The notes beneath the pieces are model-generated. The model worked only from the letters and a program-made list of their open reading frames with translations, was not told where the DNA came from and searched no databases. From an uncultured Clostridia bacterium (GTDB lineage: Bacteria > Bacillota > Clostridia > Oscillospirales > Acutalibacteraceae), in assembly GCA_927362715.1 (NCBI GenBank), contig CAKMIX010000007.1:47453-111452 (forward strand): a stretch of 64,000 nucleotides of DNA, in the 5' to 3' direction. The translations under genes were made by a program, and so were the position numbers. Below are positions 1 through 9,000 of the stretch, in pieces. Positions within the stretch are counted from its first letter, which is position 1; each line of letters starts with the position of its first letter.

Positions 1-708
1 GCTGCACAGCAGAACACAATCTCCTTTCTGCAAAGTGATTGGGTTCTCGCACAGGTTGATATATTCTACACCGCCAATGCCAATATAGCTGATCAACGCC
101 TCTTTTTTCGGTTCCCGGTCCGCTTCTTCCTGAGAGATCAAGCCGCGTTTTACACGCTCTTTCAAAAGCTTATAATAATTATGATCCTCCGTCAGGCACT
201 GAATTGTATCCCCGTGCAGCAGATAAATTCGGCTGTCGCCGACCGCCGACCAATACAGCTGTTCCCCTTGCAGGAAAATGCTTGTGAGCGTTGTCCCTGC
301 GCCGAGCAGATTCCCGGATTCATCCTTCAGACCGTGCACCATAGCATCCAGCCGCCGGATCATTGTTTTATAAAACTGCTGTATCTCCTGTGCAGGCAGT
401 TCGTGCAGCCGCTGAAATGTCTCATACAGCGCCGTTACACTCAGTTGACTGGCACGCTCGCCGCCGGAAAGTCCTCCCATACCGTCGCAGAGCACGGCAA
501 AGGCCGTGTTGGTGCGCGCGTAATAGTAATCATCCGACACACGGGCAGCGTCCTGCTGTCCCGCTCGATCGCCGACAGCGGAATACAAGCCGACATCGAT
601 CCCCGGTTCGGACGACGCTATCCGCACGGTGTACAGCGGATCCTCGTTGGATTCTGCCGGTTGACTTTCAGCGCGTATTTTCTTTGTGCGTTTACGTTGA
701 AAAGCCAA
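1..708 (-). CDS. PP2C-family Ser/Thr protein phosphatase, 3' end cut by window edge
   Basis: Reading the minus strand from 708 gives an open frame that runs off the window. It contains PP2C motifs in order: GDRAGQQDA near residue 45, LCDGMGG near 75, AGTTLTS, and GDSRIYLLHGD near residue 155, ending in a KGDCVLLCS segment typical of the domain's third quarter. The expected role is a metal-dependent cytoplasmic phosphatase that reverses phosphorylation by the neighbouring kinases. The first acidic motif reads QQD where the other two local phosphatases have NED or NQD. I chose TTG at 708 because it abuts the TAA of the upstream kinase gene and has GGAGG nine bases before it. The first 40 or so residues are basic and precede the domain. 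It is the last gene seen of a leftward operon starting near 15.67 kb. The C-terminus is not visible. Confidence 0.85.
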   Translation of the reverse strand, partial: MAFQRKRTKKIRAESQPAESNEDPLYTVRIASSEPGIDVGLYSAVGDRAGQQDAARVSDDYYYARTNTAFAVLCDGMGGLSGGERASQLSVTALYETFQRLHELPAQEIQQFYKTMIRRLDAMVHGLKDESGNLLGAGTTLTSIFLQGEQLYWSAVGDSRIYLLHGDTIQCLTEDHNYYKLLKERVKRGLISQEEADREPKKEALISYIGIGGVEYINLCENPITLQKGDCVLLCS

Positions 709-2202
709 TTACACTTTCCTCCCCTGTCTTTGACCAACCCTCGGCACTGCGGGCGTCTTTTGAAGGCCCACGCTGAACATGTGGCTCGGGGTTGCCAGGT
801 AAAATGCAGTGCCGGGCGCGATTGCATATTCACGGTTCTTCGGAAGGCGCAGCCCGTTTTGCAAATATGTACCGTTTACGGATACGTCTTTCACGTAAAA
901 TTTTTTTGCTGCAGCATCATAACGCACATAACAGTGCAGCCGGCTGACATTTGTATCCGTCGGAATAACCAGATCGCAACTGACATCCGATCGACCGATT
1001 TTGACAGCTGCGCCGTTTGAAAGCTGTACAAACTTTCCCTGTTCCGTACCGGAAAGGGCATAGACCGCAGGGGCCTCCTTTGCCGGTTGGACAGGTGTGG
1101 GCACGGACGGCCTCTGTTTCCCGGAAACGGACGGCTTTGGCGTACTGGAAACGAGCGGCTTCGGCGCGCCGGAAACGGGCGGCGTTTCCGGCGTTTCCGG
1201 CATGGGCGGGGGCTTGATCGGTTCTTGGGAAACCGTAATGTCAATGTCATCCAGCAAGCTGCGAAAATCCGGATACCGCTTGGTATAATCCAATGCCAAG
1301 CCGCGGTCGATCACATCTGAAGTCTTTTTGGTAACCGGCACACCGAGCTCCAAAAGAGAAGGCTGCTTTTGCCCGCGCCCGCGAAAGATGGCGTCGACCA
1401 GCGAGGTGCCCGAGACCACATTGTAAAAGGTCGCACAAAGGCCATAAACGTCTGTCCAAGGGCCTTGTTTCCCCTTGGTTTCATATTGCTCCGGCGGCGC
1501 AAAGCCCGGTTTCAGCAAAATGGACATGCCTTTATTTTGCGTGCTGACGAAATTTCTTGCCGCGCCGAAATCGATCAGTTTGATCGCACCCGTGCGTGTC
1601 ACAAATATATTTTCCGGTGTTAGATCGCGATGCAGGATATTCAGCTTGTGAATCTCCATTAGTGCGCTGGCGACCGTTACGAAAACCTGTTTTGCAAACT
1701 CCACATCGATCCGTCTGTTAGGGCTGCTGCGTGCAAGATGCCGCAGATCCTGCCCATCCAAATATTCCATAACCAGATATCCGGTGTTATTTGCCGTAAA
1801 ATAATCCAGAATATCTACAATAATCGGATCGCTTTTCAGCTTTACTAAAATCCTTGCCTCTTCAATAAATTTTTCTCTGCCGTGCGCGAACACGTACCGT
1901 GATTTCGTATCCGCGAACGGCTGCAGATTGAGCGTTCCGCCGGTGCGCTCGGCATACTCTCGCGGCATATATTCTTTGATTGCGCAAAGGCGGTTGGTAT
2001 TTATGTCTTTTGCAATATACGTAATACCAAATCCGCCCGCACCCAGCACACGGCCCAAAACATATTTGTTGTTCAGGGACGTAAAAGGCGGCAGCGCACC
2101 GAATGTTTTTGCTTTTTCCGCAGTCGTGTCATAGCCGCACCGCGCACATTTTGACCCGGTATTCATTTTTGCAAAACAGTTGGGGCAAATTGCGCTTTGC
2201 AT
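709..2202 (-). CDS. Zinc-ribbon / Ser-Thr kinase / FHA fusion protein
   Basis: 497 residues from ATG 2202. An N-terminal four-cysteine zinc ribbon (CPNC and CARC, residues 6-22) is followed by a Hanks-type kinase domain. Visible kinase motifs are the glycine loop GAGGFGITY, the lysine in CAIKEY, the catalytic loop HRDLTPEN, the metal-binding DFG in LIDFGAAR, and PPEQ at the end of the activation segment. A Pro/Thr-rich linker (about residues 325-365) leads to a C-terminal FHA domain with IGR, SRLH and NGT motifs that should bind phosphothreonine. No membrane segment is seen, so it should be cytoplasmic. A longer frame begins at 2325, but the ATG at 2202 has GGGAG eight bases upstream and lies just past the stop of the preceding phosphatase gene. 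HRDLTPEN replaces the more usual HRDIKPEN, so the K of that motif is T. Confidence 0.9.
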   Translation of the reverse strand: MQSAICPNCFAKMNTGSKCARCGYDTTAEKAKTFGALPPFTSLNNKYVLGRVLGAGGFGITYIAKDINTNRLCAIKEYMPREYAERTGGTLNLQPFADTKSRYVFAHGREKFIEEARILVKLKSDPIIVDILDYFTANNTGYLVMEYLDGQDLRHLARSSPNRRIDVEFAKQVFVTVASALMEIHKLNILHRDLTPENIFVTRTGAIKLIDFGAARNFVSTQNKGMSILLKPGFAPPEQYETKGKQGPWTDVYGLCATFYNVVSGTSLVDAIFRGRGQKQPSLLELGVPVTKKTSDVIDRGLALDYTKRYPDFRSLLDDIDITVSQEPIKPPPMPETPETPPVSGAPKPLVSSTPKPSVSGKQRPSVPTPVQPAKEAPAVYALSGTEQGKFVQLSNGAAVKIGRSDVSCDLVIPTDTNVSRLHCYVRYDAAAKKFYVKDVSVNGTYLQNGLRLPKNREYAIAPGTAFYLATPSHMFSVGLQKTPAVPRVGQRQGRKV

Positions 2203-2230
2203 ACTCTCATCTCCCATAGTCGTGCTTGGT

Positions 2231-2965
2231 TTATCGAACGCAAACCAAAATGGCGGAGTAATTGTCCATGCCCTGTCCCATGCCGTTCGTCTCAACGATC
2301 TGACGCATTTCCTGCAATGTGTCAAAAGCAGACAGACCCTTTTTCAGAATTTTGGTCATCGTTTTTTCATCGATCCAGTCCCAAAATCCGTCAGAGCACA
2401 GCAAAAACACGTCTCCTTTTTGCAATTTCTGCCCGCGGGTATCAATTTCATAGGCAATATCGTCCCACTCTGTACCCAACGCACGCAGCAGCAAATTTCG
2501 ATCGGCGTGCCGGCGGATATCCTTCTCTTTGATCTGTCCGCTCAAAGCAAGCATCTGCGGAACACTGTGATCCAATGTTCTCGTCAACAATTTTCCATTG
2601 CGAAAATGGTACAATCTGGAATCCCCGATGTGTCCCCACCACACTTGTGTTTTTGTCATCAGCATGACCACAAGCGTTGTCTGGATCGATAAAAATCCCG
2701 TGCGGTCTTTTTCGTCCAGCAGCATTTCCTGTGCGATCTCAAAGCACTGATCCGGCAAATCATCCCGGATCTGATCGGTGTTTTCAATTACTGCTCCGAC
2801 GCAATCGGCCACAAAGGTTGAGGCAACATCGCCGTTTCCGTGTCCTCCCAAACCGTCTGCCAGAACAAAGCCGTAAGCGGCAAGCGGTTGGTTGACAAAC
2901 ACCCGAACGGCGTCCTCATTTTTGTCTTTTTCTCCGATTTCGGAAAGTGTGGCATAATCGATCAC
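2231..2965 (-). CDS. PP2C-family Ser/Thr protein phosphatase
   Basis: 244 residues, a complete compact PP2C domain. Metal-binding and catalytic motifs are GEKDKNEDA near residue 12, LADGLGGHGNGD near 36, WGHIGDSRLYHF near 112 and LLCSDGFWDWI near 173. It should dephosphorylate Ser/Thr targets of the kinases in this operon using Mn or Mg. Starts at GTG 2965 with AGGAGG eight bases upstream. It lies between the giant surface-protein gene (stop at 3061) and the zinc-ribbon kinase, all in one direction. The DGLGGHGNGD version of the DGMGG motif differs from the other two phosphatases here, which suggests the paralogues are old or separately acquired rather than fresh duplicates. Confidence 0.92.
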   Translation of the reverse strand: MIDYATLSEIGEKDKNEDAVRVFVNQPLAAYGFVLADGLGGHGNGDVASTFVADCVGAVIENTDQIRDDLPDQCFEIAQEMLLDEKDRTGFLSIQTTLVVMLMTKTQVWWGHIGDSRLYHFRNGKLLTRTLDHSVPQMLALSGQIKEKDIRRHADRNLLLRALGTEWDDIAYEIDTRGQKLQKGDVFLLCSDGFWDWIDEKTMTKILKKGLSAFDTLQEMRQIVETNGMGQGMDNYSAILVCVR

Positions 2966-3004
2966 AAAAGTGACCTCCTGTTCACGGACGCTGCCGGTTT
3001 AATG

Positions 3005-3043
3005 CCCGATGGGGCAGTGGACAGCTGCCATCGCCCCATCGGG
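3005..3043 (-). repeat. Long intercistronic hairpin downstream of the giant gene
   Basis: An 11-bp perfect stem (cccgatggggc at 3005-3015 with its complement at 3033-3043) encloses a second weaker stem around CAGCTG. It sits in the 95-bp gap between the stop of the surface-protein gene and the next phosphatase. No T-run follows on the minus strand, so it is not a classical terminator. An mRNA-stability, processing or pausing element that lowers expression of downstream genes is an inference. Confidence 0.55.
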
Positions 3044-3060
3044 AGGAAAGGGGGCAATCT

Positions 3061-6000
3061 TTATTCCTGCTCTTCTTTCTTTCTGCGTTTCCAGAGGACC
3101 AGGAAAAGTACGAAGCCGGTCAGGACAACCACACCTGCAACGGATCCCCAGAACAGCGGTTTGTTCGCATAGAAGCGGACAAACGGATTGGTAGAAACCG
3201 TGAGATCCACAATATCATAGGTGCTTTCATTGCCGGCCTTGTCTTTTGCGTAAACCTGGAGCGTTTGTGCGCTGCCTGCGTCCACAACGACTTGATATGT
3301 GTTGTCGCCGAGGTCTTCGGCAGTTACTTCACCGTCGTTGAGCAGCACCGAAATTTCTTCCACATTGGCTTCGGTCAAGCGAATTTCCACCGGGAAAGCG
3401 TCCGCATTGATAATTGCGTTTTCCTGCTCGACATTGGTGGAAATAATCGGATTGGTTCTGTCCAAGGTGAAGCGCAGCACGCCTGACTCCTGGCTTTGGT
3501 TGACGTTGCTGTTGCCCGCCATATCATAGGTGATGATGCTCATCGAATAGTAGCCGTCGTGGTCGAAGTTTTCGTTGTCCAGCGTATATACACTCTCGTA
3601 CCAGCCGCCGGCGCCAACACTCGTATTCTTCTGGTAGTTGTCGCCTTCCACAAGCGTAATGTCTTCGGACTGGCTACCGTCGTTCAGCGTCAGAACGGTT
3701 TGCATTTCTTCCGCATCAAAGGCATCCACCCGGTCGACATTCACTTCGTGCAGGGCAACTGTCACAACATCGTTCGCATATGCATCCTGCAGCGCATTGT
3801 ACTTGATACGGTCATCGCCGGATGCGTATTTGTCGGTATGCTCGGTCTCGATCCAGAATACCGATCCCTCACGGTTGACCGAGAAATGGACGGCGTCTGT
3901 TTCCGTTGTTCCCCCGGCCGTTTCGGCGCCGATATTCTGCACCTCATGCCCGGCGTAGTCCCGAACGCTGCAGACAATGGTATAGTAGCCATCCGCATCC
4001 AGATTGGCGACGGTATAGGTGTATACTGTATTGCCGTTTGCGTCGGTCGATACTGCAGGAGCACCGAGCGGGATGGTTTGTGTGGAGAACGCGTAGTTCC
4101 CGATGTCGCCGCTTCTCGTTACAACCTGAAGCGAGGGGGCAATGCGGTCGGCACCCAGATTCCGATCTGTGACAACAAGGGTGAAGCCAACGGTCTCGGC
4201 ATTGTTTGCAGACTCGTGGCGGACGTTTTGCACCCGAATGCTCGGTGCAGTAAGGTCAACCGTTTTTTGATTAGACGTATACGTCTGCATCTGGTTTCCG
4301 GAGCGATCCGTATACTCTACGGAGAAGACATAGTCGCCTTCCTGCGCCATGGTGACTGTAGCCGTCCACACATCGCCGTTCTGCGTCCAGTCGGACGGTT
4401 CGACACGCGAGCTGTTCACGAGAATATTAACGTCTTCCGCATAGAAGTTCGCTTCGTTGATCTGCACGGTTGCTGTGACCGGCACATCATAATACGAAAC
4501 ATTATTGACCGTTTCTACCTCCTGGTTAAATGTGACCAGGCAGGTCGGCGCAATTCGGTCTACGACCAGGCGTTCGTCGTCCGCAAAGGTCATTGTGTTT
4601 TCAGAGCGGTCATATGCCGTGACCGTAACCGTCCCGTTAAAGGAGTTGAGCTCTGTCAGGACTTCGCGCGGGATGCGGAACGAGGCTTCAAAACGATTGG
4701 TCGCGTTGCCCGCAGCATCGGAAAGCTGTGTGATATCCGCTTCCTGGATCGCAGTCTGGAGTACAGCCTGATTTTTTTCGCTGACGCCGTCGGCCAGCAG
4801 GCCCTCGTATTCGAACCGATACACGCCCGCCGTATCATCCTCTGCCGTGACCGTCGCTTCGACCTGCGCGTTGTAATACCCGAAGGTCAAGCCGCTGATG
4901 ATCGTACCAAACACCTGCTGCTCGTAGTCGATGCCCAAAATTTCGGGATCGGTAACGTCGACGGTGAAGGTTTGCAGTTGCTCATTTACCAAAACATTAC
5001 CCGCAAGGTCGATTGGTTTAAAGTTGATTGTATAGTTAGCGTCACTTTGGAATTGAAGCGTTACGGTATGCAAATCGCCGTCGCTTGTCCAATTCTCTTC
5101 ATCTCTGATCTGGTCGATCAGATCCTGTTCGATCTCCGAAAGCCGTTCTGAAGATACGTTTGCCGCTACAAGTTCGGATTGCGCATCCTCACCCGGAATA
5201 ATAAAGTCAGCAAAAGCAGCAGCATTCAAAATTCTGCCGATGCAGAAATTGTGTTCGCGAACGGTGATCGTCACGGTTTGCGGAACATCGTAATATGCTC
5301 TGCCTTCCAAAGCAGATACAACTTCATTCGGTGTAATTGTTATCTCTTCAATTTCAGGTGCAGTCTTGTCCACCGTTATAATATTGGTAGTCATGAAGGT
5401 GCCTGCCGCTGTTTCAACCGCATAAGCGCTGCCTTCCTCACGTTCCACTTCAAGCAGATTTCCGGAGTAATCGACATAGGATACCGAGATCTGGTAGTCG
5501 CCGTCCTCAGAAAGTGTCAGCGTAGCAGTTTGCTGCGCGGTTGTTTTCGCAAAATCAGACCATACGATGTCAGCTTCCGTGTATGCCTGACCGTCTTTAA
5601 AGACCTGAATTTCCGTTCTGTCTTCGCCGCCAAGGTCGAAGTTTGCATCCGTAAAGGTCAACTCCACCTTAGCATCTTGCTGATAGTATGCGATTGTGTT
5701 TTCCGACTCGATTTGGTCAACAAGGCTTCCCTGATCCACATAACGGCCGTTGTTGCCATAGTGTATCATCAATTGCGGATTGGTGTTGTCCACCACAGCA
5801 ACATAGTCGTTTTTCGGATAAGCCCCGTCACTCGACTGAACATCCCCGTTAAATTCGGTCTTGTTCGCCGCATAGTCTACTGCCTCGAACGACAGCTTGC
5901 CACGGAACTGTGCGGGCAGCTTGACCGTCGCCGTATACAGCGTCGGGTCTGCGGTATCCGCCACGATGTTCGTGTAGGTCACCGCGCCTTCTGCGTCCTG

Positions 6001-9000
6001 TTCAACGGGTTCGGTTCCGATCACGAACTGCCGTCCCGCCTGATTCAGGTCTGCATCCGCGGGCATATCTGCCGTTGTTGCCGACTCGGCGCCGTCGGTC
6101 TTGATCGTGACCACAAACTGTTTTACGCCGGAGGTCACGTCATGCGCCGTCAGCGTCGCCGTTACCGATGCGTCCGCCCCCTCTGCGTTTTGCCAGAAGC
6201 CGAAGGTGATTCCGTTCAGCACGACGTCCCGAATATCCGTTTCACTCGTGTAGGCCAAGCCCAGTTCATACGGGGCGGTCTTGTCCACGACAAACGCGGG
6301 AACTTCTGCACCTGCGGTGTACCCTGCCAGGTCTTTCGCGTTGACACGGAACGCGGGATACGCCGCATCCCCTGCAAACTTGATCTGCAGCTGCCATGTC
6401 TCGTTGAACTCGCCCTCCGGCGTGACGTTCTTCCAATTTTCTTCCTTTGTGATCGCCTCATACAGCGCATCTTCGGTTGCTGCCGAAGTTTCTTCACCGT
6501 TCGCACCGATCACCGTGTATTGGAAGTCTGCTTCCTTACGTTCGGGCAACAAACCGTCAATCTCCAAGCCGTCAGTCGGGCGGAAGTTGCGGTCCGTGAC
6601 CTCGATCGTCATGGTCCGCGCCTGTCCGTATACCGGCACGCCGCCTTTCTCTCCCGCCGCCTCGGTTTCGTCAAATGTGACGTTCACTTCCGGCGCCGTG
6701 GTATCTACCGTTATGATGTTGGTCGTATAGATACCTTCCGACCCGGTCAGGTATTCTTCGCCTGTCGGCGTCTGCTGGTTCCCGGAGTTATCCGTGTAGG
6801 TGATACGGATTTGGTAATCCCCGTTTTCCTCTAAGGTCAGCGTTGCTTCCTGCTGCGTGGTCTCACTCATAAACGCAGACCAGTCAACGTCAGCTCCCGT
6901 ATATGCCTGACCGTCCTTGAAGATCTCGATCTTGGCTTCCTCTTCGCCGGAAAGATCAAAGTTCGCATCCGTAAAGGTCAGCGTCGTCTCAACCGCGCTG
7001 CTGAACACGTATTTGGTGTCTGCTGCGACCTCAGCCTTATCAACATCCGCTTTCCACGCGTCGCTTGCTACCGTTGCAGTCTGCACGCCTTTATATTCAG
7101 CCTGGATTTTCGGCGCGATATCATCCACCACAACGACATAATCATCGTCGGTGTACACCGTCTTGTTCGCCGCATAGTCTACTGCCTCGAACGACAGCTT
7201 GCCACGGAACTGTGCGGGCAGCTTGACCGTCGCCGTATACAGCGTCGGGTCTGCGGTATCCGCCACGATGTTCGTGTAGGTCACCGCGCCTTCTGCGTCC
7301 TGTTCAACGGGTTCGGTTCCGATCACGAACTGCCGTCCCGCCTGATTCAGGTCTGCATCCGCGGGCATATCTGCCGTTGTTGCCGACTCGGCGCCGTCGG
7401 TCTTGATCGTGACCACAAACTGTTTTACGCCGGAGGTCACGTCATGCGCCGTCAGCGTCGCCGTTACCGATGCGTCCGCCCCCTCTGCGTTTTGCCAGAA
7501 GCCGAAGGTAATCCCGTTCAGCATGACGTCCCGAATATCCGTTTCACTCGTGTAGTCCAATCCCAGTTCATACGGGGCCGCCGTATCGACCGTAAATCTA
7601 AACGGATTTTCAACGGTTTCATCGGCCGCCGCAATAGTCTCGGTTATATTGCCGGCTTTGTCCACACAAGCTTCTGCGTTGACATAATTCTCGCCGGATT
7701 TGTCTTGAATAGTATAGTTTGCATCGTTGAAGATAACTTCAATGCTATGTGTGTCCTCGTCCGGGGTAGTGCCTGCCACATTCACCCATTCCCCAAGGGT
7801 ATAAGCGTCTTCCAGAGGATCGTGCTCGAGATTTGCGGCATGAATCAAATTCCGCAGCCTTTCTTCTGCATCCTCTTTATCCCAATTCTCTGTGCGCTCC
7901 GTGTATGTGAAGGTCGCTACACGCGTCTTGTTGTACATGGAACCGCTCGCCGATTCGAGAGGATCGTAACGCACCGTTACGGTCGGCGCAGTCAAATCCA
8001 CCGCAATCTCCCGCGTATACGTCGCACTGTTCCCTGCAAGATCCGTAACATCAAGCGTGATCAGTACATAGTTGTAATTATAATCTTGAGAAACGTTCTT
8101 TAGGGTGATCGTGCGGTGTATATCGGTTTGGATGTCACCTTGGTGTGTATAAAGAGATTCATCCTTTTCAATATATCGATATTCGTCATCCGCTCTGTTC
8201 TTTACCTGTGTGGAATACGTGATCGTGGCGATGCCGGACTGTAGGATAGCAGTAGATGCACCTTCCTCCTGCAGCGCTTCTTCCGTAACTTCCACATTTA
8301 TAAGAATGCTGTCTGTCTTTTCGACCTGCGCCTTGCCGTAAATCGGCTTTTTATTGTCAAGTTCGTCGTCTGTCAGCTCCGAAGTGTAGCCTTGCGGCTG
8401 CAACACCCCTGTCGGCGGCGTTATATCTACAATTACGCCGTCCGAGCAGATATAGCTCACATTGCCGGCCACATCAGTCGTGCGGACAAACAAAATGATA
8501 TTTTTGTTTTCCTTGGCTTTGATTTCTACGGAAACCTCCGCCGTATCCGCGCCGTTCTGGAAGCCGGAAACGGCCTGCCAGCCCTGTGAGGCGGCAACCT
8601 CGTCCAGTTGGAATGTATTGGTCTGCTCTCCATAGGCAGCCTGCGGGTATTCCATCTCCAGATATTCAACTTTACTCAAACCCGAAACCGAATCGGATAC
8701 CGAAACGGTCGCTTCGGTTGTTTCTTTAAAGGAAAGCAAACCAAAGGTAATCGTTGTCAGGAATTTTTCGATTGGGGAATTCGCCGTTGCAACCTTCATA
8801 CTGGCAGTAGGCGCAACTGAATCCTGCAGCAGTACAAATGTCGGCGCTGTGCTCTGGTCAGAATCAGAGATCGTCTCGTAAATATAGTGGACGCCGTCCG
8901 CATCGGTGAACGCAGCCTGCTGCACCGTATAGGTTGCTTCCGTAGAGCCTTCGGACGTTATGGCGTCGGATGCGGCCAAAGTTTCTTCCGTCTCGCCTAC

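Noticed and set aside
3496..6834. Two 551-codon open frames on the plus strand opposite the giant gene
   Set aside because: They are antisense shadows of a GC-biased gene. Their translations are Arg/Cys-rich with no domain, while the minus-strand frame has signal peptide, repeats and anchor.
5858..7509. CRISPR-like array
   Set aside because: The repeats are long coding modules in frame, not short repeats with spacers.
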